Shown: positions 26,885 through 35,039 of the stretch, in pieces
How the letters are laid out: each line of letters starts with the position of its first letter
Position numbering within the stretch: the first letter of the stretch is position 1
From: CAYQMF01 sp964418595
GTDB lineage: Bacteria > Planctomycetota > UBA1135 > UBA2386
Reading direction: 5' to 3'
Assembly: GCA_964418595.1 (NCBI GenBank)
Contig: CAYQMF010000049.1
Coordinates: 1 to 41,737, forward strand
Length of the DNA: 41,737 nucleotides
The notes under the pieces: model-generated
Told to the model about the DNA's origin: nothing
Seen by the model: the letters and a program-made list of their open reading frames with translations, nothing else
The model's database searches: none
Made by a program: the position numbers and the translations under genes

Positions 26885-28042
26885 ATGCTCGACGTGGTCG
26901 TCCGCGCGCTGGTGCTCTCGATCGCCGCCGCGGCGCTCGCCGTCGCGCAGGGCGACCTGAGCACCTCGACCCTGCCGGCGCGCGTCGAGCGGCCGCCCCT
27001 CGACCTGGAGTCGCTGCTCAACGACCTGCCGGCCAAGGACCTGCAGGCAGCCGCTGAGAGAGGGCTGCTGTGGCTGACCCAGCACCAGGAAGCCGACGGC
27101 GGCTTCGTCGGCGACGTCGGCCACAAGCAGCAGGACCGCTACCTCGTGGTGCGGTCGAGTTCCGAGCAACGCGCGCGCGGCGAGGCGCACATCGGGGTCT
27201 CGTCGTTCGCCGGCCTCGCGTTTCTTGCCGGCGGCCACCTGCCGGGCCGCGGCAAGCACGGCGCGCGCGTGGAAGCCCTGCTCCGCTACGTGCTCGCCCA
27301 CGCCAACGAGAACGGCTACCTCCGCGACAGCGAGACGCGGATGTACAGCCACGCGTTCGCGACGCTGTTCCTGGCCGAGGCGTACGGGATGGTCCGGGAT
27401 CCCGCCATCAAGCACACGCTCGAGCGGGCGGTGCTGTGGATCGTCGACACCCAGAACCGCTACGGCGGCTGGCGCTACGACCCCTTCACCACCGCCGTCG
27501 ACCTGTCGGTCACCGTGTGCCAGTTGCAGGCCCTGCGCGCCGCGCGCGACATCGGCATCCAGGTGCCGAAGGCGACCGTCGAGGCGGCCCTCGCCTACGT
27601 GATGCGCAGCCGCTCCGAGGGCTCGAGGGACGGCGGGCTCTTCTACTACAAGATCTACGGCTCGTCGGCCTGGTCGAAGAACCGCGAGTTCGCGATCAAC
27701 GCCGCCGGCGTGACCGCGCTCGCCTCCGCGGGCGTGTACGAGATGTCGCTGTGGACTCCGGCCCTCGACTTCCTGGAGACCGAGTACCGCGACGTGCGCA
27801 TGTACTACGCCGACCACTTCTACTACTGGTACGGCAACTACTACGCCTGCCAGGGCTTCTTCTGGGCCGGCGGGCCGCGCTTCAAGACCTACTACGGGCG
27901 CCTGGCGCGCGACCTGCTCGTCCTGCAGCGGGACGACGGCCGGTGGGTCGACAACGTCGGCCCGGGCGATGCGTTCGCCACCGCCATCGCCGCCCTGATC
28001 CTGCAGCTTCCCAGGCAGTACCTCCCCATCTTCCAGCGCTGA
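26885..28042 (+). CDS. Secreted prenyltransferase/squalene-oxidase repeat protein
   Basis: 385 residues. Signal peptide LDVVVRALVLSIAAAALA ending AVAQ. The rest is an alpha/alpha toroid of the squalene-cyclase/terpenoid-cyclase fold: repeats such as LLWLTQHQEADGGF, VLWIVDTQNRYGGWRY and LLVLQRDDGRWVD carry the Q-x-x-x-G-x-W/F signature. The DxDD or DCTAE catalytic motifs of true cyclases are absent, so cyclase activity is not expected. A secreted binding or scaffold role is more plausible, and such proteins are numerous in planctomycetes. The protein is rich in Tyr around residue 300-330 (FYYWYGNYYAC). Confidence 0.85.
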   Translation: MLDVVVRALVLSIAAAALAVAQGDLSTSTLPARVERPPLDLESLLNDLPAKDLQAAAERGLLWLTQHQEADGGFVGDVGHKQQDRYLVVRSSSEQRARGEAHIGVSSFAGLAFLAGGHLPGRGKHGARVEALLRYVLAHANENGYLRDSETRMYSHAFATLFLAEAYGMVRDPAIKHTLERAVLWIVDTQNRYGGWRYDPFTTAVDLSVTVCQLQALRAARDIGIQVPKATVEAALAYVMRSRSEGSRDGGLFYYKIYGSSAWSKNREFAINAAGVTALASAGVYEMSLWTPALDFLETEYRDVRMYYADHFYYWYGNYYACQGFFWAGGPRFKTYYGRLARDLLVLQRDDGRWVDNVGPGDAFATAIAALILQLPRQYLPIFQR

Positions 28043-28048
28043 TCGGCG

Positions 28049-28076
28049 TTGCGCCCTGCCGGCGAACCCCTAGGAT
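28049..28076 (+). promoter_or_regulatory. Possible promoter of the beta-barrel gene
   Basis: TTGCGC, 16 nt, TAGGAT. This is one of few places with both hexamers recognisable. It gives a leader of about 65 nt that includes GGGAGGG at 28135-28141, a strong ribosome site 6 nt before ATG 28148. Confidence 0.45.
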
Positions 28077-28147
28077 CCGCCGTCACTGCAGCGCACGGTC
28101 TGGCGCTGCGGGCGGTTTCTCGACGGAGTCCCCTGGGAGGGCGCAGC

Positions 28148-29236
28148 ATGGTTTCGAGGCAGCTCTGGTTCGGCGCGATCGCGTCGATGTTGGCGGCGTG
28201 TGGCGCCGTGGGTCCGAGCGTGCGCTCGGTGGGCACCGATTCGGCGAGCGCGCTCGCAAGCCCGGCCGTCGAGCGGACGGTTCGGACGGAAGCGACGAGC
28301 CCGATCCTCGGGACGGATGCTTCCCCCGCGCCGCGGATCGCGATCCCGCAGGGCCAGCCCGGCCAGCGCGACTACTCGCCCGGCGCGCTGTTCATGGATC
28401 GTCACGGCGGATTCCTCACGCAGTCCAAGCGCTACGAGCCCAAGTTCTCCGCGCGCTACGCACTGCTCGCCGACACGCAGATCTCGGATGAGGTCGGATC
28501 CTTCGACCTGCAGGAGATCCGCGTGAAGGGCGACATCCCGATCGCCGTCGACCCCGACAACTACATCAGCATCGGTGGCGAGTTCCGTCGCCGCGACTAC
28601 GACCTCACCAACAACGTGAGTGGCGTCAGCGACGACGACGTGTTCGTGCTCGGCCTGCGCATCGGCGCCGGAGTCTTCGTCACCGACGACACGCTGCTCG
28701 AGGCCATGTTCCGCCCAGGTCTCTATTCGGACCTCGACGGCACACTGACCACCAAGGACTGGCAGTGGTTCGGGCACGCGCTCGCCACCTTCCGGGTCCG
28801 CGATGACTTCTTCCTGAAGGTCGGGGCGGAGGTCGCGGAGACCTTCGCCGACATCGGGGTCTATCCGTTGGCCGGCTTCGCCTGGGTGCTGAGCGACCAG
28901 TGGCGGATGGACATGCTGCTGCCGCAGCGCCTCGAGTTGTCCTGGTCGCCGAACGCGGGCGCCACCAACCTGGGCGTCGGCGTGTATCTCGAGGGCGACC
29001 AGTACCGGCTGCGCGGACCCGCCAGCCAGGGCTCGCGTCGCTTCGACTGGCAGACCCAGGAGGTCACCGCGAGCTTCTCGCTGCACCAGCGCTTCTCCGA
29101 CTACTTCTCGGTGTTCGGCGAAGTGGGCTCGGTCCTGGCCGGCGACTACAAGTTGCGCGGCACCACGAACCAGCGATTCGACGGCTCGCTCGAGCCGACG
29201 TTCTTCTTCAACGCCGGCATCGGGATCGATTTCTGA
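28148..29236 (+). CDS. Putative outer-membrane beta-barrel protein with lipobox
   Basis: 362 residues. The N-terminal signal ends in a lipobox-like LAAC (Cys18), suggesting lipid attachment. Residues 85-362 consist of alternating hydrophobic and polar strands with frequent turns (for example FLTQSKRYEPKFSARYAL, ISIGGEFRRRDYDL, FFLKVGAEVAETFADI, TNLGVGVYLEGDQYRL) and the chain ends GIGIDF with a terminal Phe, as outer-membrane barrels do. DUF6268-type planctomycete proteins look similar, but this is only a resemblance. The combination of lipobox and barrel is unusual. A 107-bp palindromic repeat array starts directly after the TGA. Confidence 0.7.
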   Translation: MVSRQLWFGAIASMLAACGAVGPSVRSVGTDSASALASPAVERTVRTEATSPILGTDASPAPRIAIPQGQPGQRDYSPGALFMDRHGGFLTQSKRYEPKFSARYALLADTQISDEVGSFDLQEIRVKGDIPIAVDPDNYISIGGEFRRRDYDLTNNVSGVSDDDVFVLGLRIGAGVFVTDDTLLEAMFRPGLYSDLDGTLTTKDWQWFGHALATFRVRDDFFLKVGAEVAETFADIGVYPLAGFAWVLSDQWRMDMLLPQRLELSWSPNAGATNLGVGVYLEGDQYRLRGPASQGSRRFDWQTQEVTASFSLHQRFSDYFSVFGEVGSVLAGDYKLRGTTNQRFDGSLEPTFFFNAGIGIDF

Positions 29237-29553
29237 GCCGCCCCGCCCCGGGGGCGGCGCGGCTCAGTCCTCTCTGGAGCCGCCGCAACGCGGGGAACCA
29301 TCCTCGACGCAACCACGCATCGACCCCGCTGCGGCGGCTCGAGGCCGCCCCGCCCCGGGGGCGGCGCGGCTCAGTCCTCTCTGGAGCCGCCGCAACGCNN
29401 NNNNNNNNNNNNNNNNNNNNNNNNNNNNNNNNNNNNNNNNNNNNNNNNNNNNNNNNNNNNNNNNNNNNNNNNNNNNNNNNNNNNNNNNNNNNNNNNNNAC
29501 GCATCGACCCCGCTGCGGCGGCTCGAGGCCGCCCCGCCCCGGGGGCGGCGCGG
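29237..29553. repeat. 107-bp palindromic tandem repeat array, interrupted by gap
   Basis: Copies begin at 29237, 29344 and 29528, in register with a 107-bp period across the N run. Copy 1 is complete; copy 2 runs 55 bp to the gap; 29 bp of a copy end follow the gap; the last copy is 26 bp. All overlapping parts are identical. Each unit has two hairpins: GCCGCCCC/GGGGCGGC at unit positions 1-22, and a larger one at 41-104 with GAGCCGCCGCA/TGCGGCGGCTC plus GCGGGG/CCCCGC. The true copy number is unknown because the assembly broke here. It fills the space between two convergent genes. Confidence 0.9.
29399..29498. other. Assembly gap of 100 N inside the repeat array
   Basis: Placeholder of 100 N. 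From the repeat register the missing sequence should be 23 bp plus a whole number of 107-bp units. Confidence 0.98.
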
Positions 29554-29569
29554 GACGAACCGCCGCTCC

Positions 29570-30904
29570 TCACCGCAGCGCGAACGGCCCGGTGCTGTCG
29601 GCGAAGCGGTCGCTCGACGAGCCGGCGTTCTGCAGCAGCGTGAGGTAGACGTTGGCCAGCGGGATCTGGCTCGCGGCGCGGATGTGGCGGCCGCCACGCA
29701 CGGTGCCGCCACCGCCGCCCACCAGGATGATCGGAAGGTCGTGGTGCGCGTGGCTGTTGCCGTCGGCGAGGCCTGACCCGTACATCACGATCGCACGGTC
29801 GAGCAGCCGCACGCCGCCCTCGTCGATGTCGGCGAGGCTGCCCACGAAGCGCGCGAACTCTTCGACGTGGAAGCGGTTGATCGCGCGCACCTTCGCCAAC
29901 TTGTCAGCCTGGCCGCCATGATGCGAAAGGTCGTGGTGCCCCTCCGGCACGTCGAGGAACCGATAGCTCTTGTTGCTCCCGGCGTTGCCGAGCATGAAGG
30001 TCACCACGCGCGTCAGGTCGGCGCGCAGCGCCAGCGCCAGCATGTCGTACATCAGCCGCAGCTTGCCGGGCAGGCTCCGCTGCGGATTTCGCAGCCCGGC
30101 GGGCAGCTCGACCGCCGGCGCTGCCTCCTTCTCCTCCAGGCGCTGCTCGACCGCGCGCACGGCGTCGAGGTACTCGTCGAGCCGACCCTCATCGGGCGGC
30201 CCGAGACGCTGCGCGAGCCTTCGCGCGTCGCCGCGCACCGCGTCGAGGATGCTGCGCTCCGTCGCCCGCGCGCGCGCGCGGGCCTCGGCGTCGAGCACGA
30301 CGCCAGGGTCGCCGAACAGCCGCGCGAACACGGCCCGCGGGTCGGTCTCCTTTGCCACCGGCGTCGTCGGCGAGCGCCAGGCGATGTTGTTCGAGTAGGC
30401 GCAGCTGTACCCGGAGTCGCATTCTCCGGCCGACCGACCGCCCTCCATGCCGAGTTCGAGGCTCGGGAAGCGCGGCTCGGACCCCGCGAGCTGCGCGAGG
30501 GCCTGATCCACCGACACCCCGCAGTGCAGGTCCGCACCGCCGGTCTTCTTCGGGTGCGCGCCGGTGAGGAACGAAGCCGCCGCCCGCGCGTGGTCACCCG
30601 GCCCATCGCCGTGCGCGCGCCCGCCGTCGAGGGTCATGTTGCCGAGCACCAGCAGGTCACGGCGCCACGGCGCGAGCGGCTCGAGCAGGAACGGCAACGC
30701 GAAGTCGTCGTCGGTCGACGTCGGTCGCCAGTCGTCCATCTTCTTGCCGTTGGGGGCGAAGACGAACACATGCCGCACCGCGGGCTCGGCCCTCCGCCGC
30801 AATGCCGGCGCCATCGCCTCCAACCAGGGCAGCGCGAGAGCGGCACCCGCCCCGCGCAGCACCGCGCGCCGGCTGAGGGCCTGCTTCAGGACGATGTGCA
30901 CCAC
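29570..30904 (-). CDS. DUF1552 protein without its usual partner
   Basis: 444 residues. Twin-arginine signal LSRRAVLRGAGAALALPW. DUF1552 features: FVFAPNGKKMDDWRP, DLLVLGNMTLDG, HARAAASFLTGAHPKKT, SLELGMEGGRSAGECDSGYS, CAYSNNIAWRSPTTP, and the C-terminal HHDLSHHGGQADKLAK and YGSGLADGNSHAHHDLP, a DUF1501/phosphatase-like metal-site look. DUF1552 genes usually lie next to a large DUF1592/DUF1588/DUF1587 cytochrome protein, which is missing; an ECF sigma gene is upstream instead. Two GTG codons (30904 and 30901) could start it; both are placed correctly for a leaderless message from TAGAGT at 30911-30916. Function unknown, probably exported. Confidence 0.92.
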   Translation of the reverse strand: MVHIVLKQALSRRAVLRGAGAALALPWLEAMAPALRRRAEPAVRHVFVFAPNGKKMDDWRPTSTDDDFALPFLLEPLAPWRRDLLVLGNMTLDGGRAHGDGPGDHARAAASFLTGAHPKKTGGADLHCGVSVDQALAQLAGSEPRFPSLELGMEGGRSAGECDSGYSCAYSNNIAWRSPTTPVAKETDPRAVFARLFGDPGVVLDAEARARARATERSILDAVRGDARRLAQRLGPPDEGRLDEYLDAVRAVEQRLEEKEAAPAVELPAGLRNPQRSLPGKLRLMYDMLALALRADLTRVVTFMLGNAGSNKSYRFLDVPEGHHDLSHHGGQADKLAKVRAINRFHVEEFARFVGSLADIDEGGVRLLDRAIVMYGSGLADGNSHAHHDLPIILVGGGGGTVRGGRHIRAASQIPLANVYLTLLQNAGSSSDRFADSTGPFALR

Positions 30905-30910
30905 ACGCGC

Positions 30911-30916
30911 ACTCTA
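30911..30916 (-). promoter_or_regulatory. -10-like element of the DUF1552 gene
   Basis: TAGAGT lies 6 nt before GTG 30904 (9 nt before the GTG at 30901). It suggests that DUF1552 has its own start site although the sigma factor gene ends only 46 nt upstream of the DUF1552 start. Confidence 0.4.
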
Positions 30917-30950
30917 GCCGCCACGCGGGCCGGGGCCGAGGCCCGGCGCC

Positions 30951-31559
30951 TCACTCCCCGCTCGCGCCACGCTCCGCGCTCTCGCCCTCGTCCAGGACCT
31001 CGGCGAGCCGCGCCAACGCCCGCGACAGGAGCGTGCGCACCGCCAGCTCACTGCGCTCCATCTCCACCGCGATCTCGCGATGCGAGAGTCCGACGTGGCG
31101 GGCGAGTACGATCACCTCGCGGTAGTCCTCCGGCAGCGTCTCCAGCGCCCGCTCGATGCGACCCGCCTCCTCGTTCGCGATCGCGTGCTGGCTCGGCGAC
31201 GGCACGTCGGCCTCGTACGCGCTCGGCGCCGACTCCAGGGGCGTCACGCGGTTGGCCGCCCGCTTCTGCGCGCGGTAGTACGCGTAGCGATCGGCGATCT
31301 TGCGCAGCGCGGTGCGGTACAGCCAGCGGCGGAAGCCCTCGTTTCCCCCGTGCCGATGCCGGCCGAGGTTCTCCAGCACGTCCCGGCACGCCGACTGCAC
31401 GATGTCGGTGTAGTCCTCGTTCTTGCGCACGAGTTCCCCGGCGCGCAGGCGCACGAACGCGCGCAGCCCGGGCAGGTAGCGCTGCAGCAGCTCCCCGACC
31501 GCAGCCGGATCCCCCGAACTGGCCGCGGCAAGGGTCTCGGCGTCGGGTTCGTGGTTCAC
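30951..31559 (-). CDS. ECF-type RNA polymerase sigma factor
   Basis: 202 residues. Region 2 is seen in VRKNEDYTDIVQSACRDVLE and EGFRRWLYRTALRKIADRYA, region 4 in LPEDYREVIVLARHVGLSHR with the helix-turn-helix continuing into AVRTLLSRALARLAE. The extended linker and the N-terminal segment resemble planctomycete ECF groups. No anti-sigma gene is adjacent; the neighbours are DUF1552 downstream and the divergent putative RNA gene upstream. Start GTG 31559 is 9 nt after a TAGACT, so the message may be leaderless. Which promoters it drives cannot be read here. Confidence 0.93.
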   Translation of the reverse strand: MNHEPDAETLAAASSGDPAAVGELLQRYLPGLRAFVRLRAGELVRKNEDYTDIVQSACRDVLENLGRHRHGGNEGFRRWLYRTALRKIADRYAYYRAQKRAANRVTPLESAPSAYEADVPSPSQHAIANEEAGRIERALETLPEDYREVIVLARHVGLSHREIAVEMERSELAVRTLLSRALARLAEVLDEGESAERGASGE

Positions 31560-31568
31560 GGCCGGAAC

Positions 31569-31574
31569 AGTCTA
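31569..31574 (-). promoter_or_regulatory. -10-like element of the ECF sigma gene
   Basis: TAGACT, 9 nt before GTG 31559. The same hexamer precedes the genes at 26885 and, further away, 14091. Confidence 0.45.
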
Positions 31575-31679
31575 CGCGATCGACGGGTCCGGGGCGTACC
31601 GCGCCGTGGCAACGACCTCCTCAGCCGCGCTGTCAACTCCCGCCCGAACGGCGCCGATAGAGAACCCGATACTCGAGTT

Positions 31680-31885
31680 TGCAAGGGTGCTGCGGCCGAG
31701 CTTGGGGGAGCGAGGCCATGGCACTGCCGAGGCCCGTGCGGAATGTCAGATGGGTCCCGGCAACCTTGACCGTCCGGGTGGGGACCTGGATGGGCAGGGG
31801 CCGACGTGCCATGAACCGTGGTCTTGTGGGGGAGACCTTCGTGGCCGGACACCCGCGGCATCCGCGCTGCCGCGGGTGTTCTTTT
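31680..31885 (+). ncRNA. Candidate structured small RNA, family not identified
   Basis: The 359-bp space between the sigma factor and araB has no gene, but a run of about 200 nt on the plus strand folds well and ends in a strong intrinsic terminator. Pairings seen: CGGCC 31693-31697 with GGCCG 31843-31847; CATGGCAC 31717-31724 with GTGCCATG 31806-31813; then TGCC with GGCA, and GGTCCC with GGGACC further in. A side hairpin GGTCT...AGACC sits on the 3' side of the large internal loop. A closing stem, a large central bubble with a 3'-side hairpin and a long apical arm are reminiscent of 6S RNA, but sequence alone does not prove it. A GATACT at 31668-31673 could be its -10. Ends are approximate. 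Confidence 0.5.
31849..31885 (+). terminator. Strong intrinsic terminator
   Basis: ACACCCGCGGCA, 7-nt loop, TGCCGCGGGTGT (perfect 12-bp stem), then TCTTTTG. The U-rich side exists only on the plus strand, where no protein gene precedes it, so it must end a non-coding transcript. Confidence 0.85.
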
Positions 31886-31918
31886 GTACCCACGTCCTGG
31901 TGTCCATGCGACGAACCC

Positions 31919-33559
31919 TCACACGCGCGTCGCATCGCGCAGGCGCAGCAGGGCCTTCATGGTCGGCGCCAGCGCCCCCGCCTTGCCGCCGAACGCCTCG
32001 TGCAGACCCGCGTAGAGGCCGAAGAGCGTCGCGTACGTGGTGACGGCCCCCGGCTCCGGTTCGTACACGGTCGTCGGCGACCGCACGAGCGCCTCCTGCG
32101 CCGCCGCGATCGAGGGGTAGGCTCCCCCCGCGACCGCCCCGCAGATCGCGGCCCCGAGCGCGCTCGCCTGGAGCGACGCCGCAACCCGGATCGGCCGGGC
32201 CAGTACGTCGGCGAGGATCTGCATGAGCAGAGGACTCTTGCCGGCGATCCCCCCCGCGGCGATCACGGACCGGACCGGCACGCCCAGCGCCACCAGCCGA
32301 TCGACGATGACGCGTGCGCCGTACGCGGTGGCCTCGAGCATCGCGCGGTACACCTCCGCATCCGTGGTCTGCAGGCCGAGGCCGACCACGAGCCCGCGCA
32401 GCGCCGGATCGGCGAGCACGCTGCGGTTGCCGTTGTGCCAGTCGAGCGCGAGCAGCCCCGATGCACCCGGCGCCACCTTCGCCGCCTGACCCGCCAGCAC
32501 GCCGAGGTCGGTGCGGTTGAGCACGCGCGCACACCACGCGAACACGTCGCCGACGGCCGCCTGCCCCGCCTCGAAGCCGAGGAGCCCGGGCACGATCGAG
32601 TCCGGCACGATCCCGCACAGGCCTGCCGCCGACGGCAGGCTCGCGGCAGCGGACCCGACGGCCATGTCGCACGAGGAGGTACCGATGACCTTCACGAGGT
32701 CGCCGGGTCGGATCCCCGCACCCACCGCGCCGAGATGCGCATCGAGGGCCCCGACGGCGACGGGCGTGCCCGGCGCGAGCCCGAGCGCGGCGCTGGCCTC
32801 CGCACCGAGCCGTCCGGCCCGTTCGCCGGAATGCTGCGCACGCGCGGGCAGGCGCGCCCGCAGGGTGGGGAGCGCTGGATGCAACGCCGCGAGGAACTCG
32901 GCGTCGGGCCATCCCCCCCAGTCGTGCGCGTACAGGCCCTTGTGTCCCGCCGCGCACACGCTGCGCGCAAGGCGCTTGGGATCGCGCTCGCCGGTGAGCC
33001 ACGCGGTCACGAAGTCGCACGCTTCGACGAAGGACCAGGTCCGCTCGAACACGCGCGGCGCGGTCCGGTGGCAGGCCAGGATCTTGGCCCAGTACCACTC
33101 CGAGGAGTACCGCCCCCCGACGCGCGCGACGTACTCCGGCCGCAGGCGGTCCGCGAGCGCAGTGATCGCGTCGGCCTCCGGCTGGGCGGTGTGGTCCTTC
33201 CACAGCCAGGCCTGCGCGCCGAGGTCGTCGCTGAACTCGGCGTGCTCCGCCAGCGCCTGGCCGCTCCGATCCACCGGGATCGGCGTGCTGCCGGTCGTGC
33301 CGACGCCGATCCCCACCACGTCCGGTGGCGCGGCCTTCGCCGCGGCGAGCACCTCCGGCACGATCGCGCGCAGTGCGGTCAGGTAGTCCGTGGGATGCTG
33401 GCGCGCGAGGTCCGGCGCGCCGGCGTCGAGGAGCACACCGTCGACGCCGTGCGCGTAGCCGGCCACCGCCTCCGCCGTTTCTTCGCCGGAGTCCAGGTCG
33501 ACCAGCAACGCGCGCGCGCTGCTCGTGCCGTGGTCGAGACCGAGGGCGTAGCGCGGCAC
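31919..33559 (-). CDS. araB: Ribulokinase
   Basis: FGGY-family kinase phosphorylating L-ribulose (and often D-ribulose) to the 5-phosphate. 546 residues. N-terminal ATPase lobe ALGLDHGTSSARALLVDL; the araB-specific run GIGVGTTGSTPIPVD, FVLWKDHTA-like AWLWKDHTAQPEA and YSSEWYWAKIL; VKVIGTSSCDMAVG; and the C-terminal AAGGIAGKSPLLMQILADVL. These segments track E. coli AraB throughout. Start GTG 33559 is 8 nt after the DUF1501 stop with GAGG 6 nt before it, so it is translated with that gene. No araA isomerase, araD epimerase or araC regulator is present. Rpe at 40792-41472 is the only other pentose-phosphate enzyme nearby. Confidence 0.94.
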   Translation of the reverse strand: MPRYALGLDHGTSSARALLVDLDSGEETAEAVAGYAHGVDGVLLDAGAPDLARQHPTDYLTALRAIVPEVLAAAKAAPPDVVGIGVGTTGSTPIPVDRSGQALAEHAEFSDDLGAQAWLWKDHTAQPEADAITALADRLRPEYVARVGGRYSSEWYWAKILACHRTAPRVFERTWSFVEACDFVTAWLTGERDPKRLARSVCAAGHKGLYAHDWGGWPDAEFLAALHPALPTLRARLPARAQHSGERAGRLGAEASAALGLAPGTPVAVGALDAHLGAVGAGIRPGDLVKVIGTSSCDMAVGSAAASLPSAAGLCGIVPDSIVPGLLGFEAGQAAVGDVFAWCARVLNRTDLGVLAGQAAKVAPGASGLLALDWHNGNRSVLADPALRGLVVGLGLQTTDAEVYRAMLEATAYGARVIVDRLVALGVPVRSVIAAGGIAGKSPLLMQILADVLARPIRVAASLQASALGAAICGAVAGGAYPSIAAAQEALVRSPTTVYEPEPGAVTTYATLFGLYAGLHEAFGGKAGALAPTMKALLRLRDATRV

Positions 33560-33567
33560 GCGATGCC

Positions 33568-35037
33568 TCAGAGCAACAGCGGCGTCAGGACCCGCCCGGC
33601 CACGTCGGTCAGCCGGAAGTCGCGCCCCTGGTGCCGGTAGGTCAGCCGCTCGTGGTGGACGCCGAGCAGATGCAGCACGGTGGCGTGCAGGTCGTGCACA
33701 TCGACCGGGTCTTGCACGATGTTGTAGCCGAAGTCGTCGGTCTTGCCGTACGTGATGCCCGGCTTGATGCCGCCGCCGGCGAGCCACATCGTGAAGCAGC
33801 GCGGGTGATGGTCGCGCCCGTAGGTTCCTTCGTTGTAGTTGCCCTGGCAGTACGCGGTGCGCCCGAACTCGCCGCCCCAGACAACGAGCGTGTCCTCGAG
33901 CAGTCCACGGCGCTCGAGGTCGAGGACCAGCGCGCTCACCGGCTGGTCGGTGAGCTGGCACTGCACCGGATGCTCGCGCGGCAGGTTGCCATGCGCGTCC
34001 CAGCCGTTGATGTAGAGCTGCACGAACCGCACGCCGCGCTCCGCCAGCCGTCGCGCCAGCAGACAGTTGGCCGCGTAGGAGCCGGCCTTGTGCACATCGG
34101 GCCCGTACAGCGCCAGCGTGCTCGCGTCCTCCGTCGAGAAGTCGGTGAGTTCCGGCACCGACATCTGCATGCGGTACGCCATCTCGCCCTGCTCGATCCG
34201 CGTGCGCACCTCATCGTCGAGGGTGCGCCCGTACTCGATCTCGTTGAGCTCCGCCACCGCGTCGAGCATGCGGCGCCGGTCGGCGCGCTCGACGCCCTCG
34301 GGATCGCGGAGGAACAGCACGGGGTCGGAGCCCGACCGGAAGCGCACGCCCTGGTGCTCGCTGGCGAGGAACCCGCTCCCCCACAACCGATCCGACAGCG
34401 CCTGGGGATTGCCGAAGCCGCGGTTCAACAGCACCACGAACGCGGGCAGCTCGTCGTTCACGCGCCCGAGCCCGTAGCTGAGCCACGCGCCCATCGCCGG
34501 ACGACCCGGCACCTGGCTGCCGGTCTGCATGAACGTCACGCCGGGTTCGTGGTTGATCGCGTCGGTGTGCACGGAGTTCACGACGCAGATCTTCTTGGCG
34601 ATCGCGGCGGTGTAGGGGAGCAGCTCGCTCACCCACAGCCCGTCCGCCTCGTTGTCGTGCTTCTGGAACGCGTACTTCGACGGCACGAGCGGCAGCGACG
34701 ACTGCCCGCTGGTCATGCCGGTCACGCGCTGGTTCTGGTAGATCTCCGGCATCTTGCGGAGGTCCTTGCCGGCGAAGTCGCGCAGGCGCGGCTTGTAGTC
34801 GAGCAGGTCGATCTGCGACGGCCCGCCCATCATGTGCAGGTAGATCACGCGCTTGGCGCGCGGCGCGAAGTGCACGCCTCCCAGCGCCCCGCGGCCACGG
34901 CCGCCGTCACCCGACAGGTCGCCGAGCGCGGCACGACCCAGCGCGTTGCCCGCGAGCCCCGCGACCACGCCATGCCCCAGGTGCCCGAAGAAGCGGCGCC
35001 GCGTGACGCCGAGCAGATAGTCAGCGAAGGGGTTCAT
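33568..35037 (-). CDS. DUF1501 protein, partner of PSCyt1-DUF1549-DUF1553
   Basis: 489 residues. Signal with a twin-arginine look: LGVTRRRFFGHLGHGVVAGL. DUF1501 features: VIYLHMMGGPSQIDLLDYKP, SVHTDAINHEPGVTFMQTG, QVPGRPAMGAWLSYGLG, FVQLYINGWDAHGN, VVWGGEFGRTAYCQG, GRDHHPRCFTMWLAGGG, and VHDLHATVLHLLGVHHE with the terminal RDFRLTDVAGRVLTPLLL. This is the tail missing from the gap-truncated copy at 9811. ATG 35037 follows the DUF1553 stop by 2 nt; a TTG two codons earlier overlaps that stop and is an alternative. Translationally coupled on both sides (DUF1553 and araB). Confidence 0.93.
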   Translation of the reverse strand: MNPFADYLLGVTRRRFFGHLGHGVVAGLAGNALGRAALGDLSGDGGRGRGALGGVHFAPRAKRVIYLHMMGGPSQIDLLDYKPRLRDFAGKDLRKMPEIYQNQRVTGMTSGQSSLPLVPSKYAFQKHDNEADGLWVSELLPYTAAIAKKICVVNSVHTDAINHEPGVTFMQTGSQVPGRPAMGAWLSYGLGRVNDELPAFVVLLNRGFGNPQALSDRLWGSGFLASEHQGVRFRSGSDPVLFLRDPEGVERADRRRMLDAVAELNEIEYGRTLDDEVRTRIEQGEMAYRMQMSVPELTDFSTEDASTLALYGPDVHKAGSYAANCLLARRLAERGVRFVQLYINGWDAHGNLPREHPVQCQLTDQPVSALVLDLERRGLLEDTLVVWGGEFGRTAYCQGNYNEGTYGRDHHPRCFTMWLAGGGIKPGITYGKTDDFGYNIVQDPVDVHDLHATVLHLLGVHHERLTYRHQGRDFRLTDVAGRVLTPLLL

Positions 35038-35039
35038 GC

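Noticed and set aside
29237..29553. CRISPR or integron attC interpretation of the repeat array
   Set aside because: Units are contiguous without unique spacers or cassettes, and no Cas or integrase gene is near.
29208..29712. Open frames across the 107-bp repeats and gap
   Set aside because: They depend on N codons and on palindromic repeat sequence, with no protein-like composition.
31700..31850. SRP RNA, tmRNA, RNase P RNA or T-box riboswitch as identity of the structured RNA
   Set aside because: The conserved SRP GGAAGG loop region, the tRNA-like ends of tmRNA, the RNase P core and the T-box TGGNACCGCG sequence are not present, and no gene follows on the plus strand for a riboswitch.
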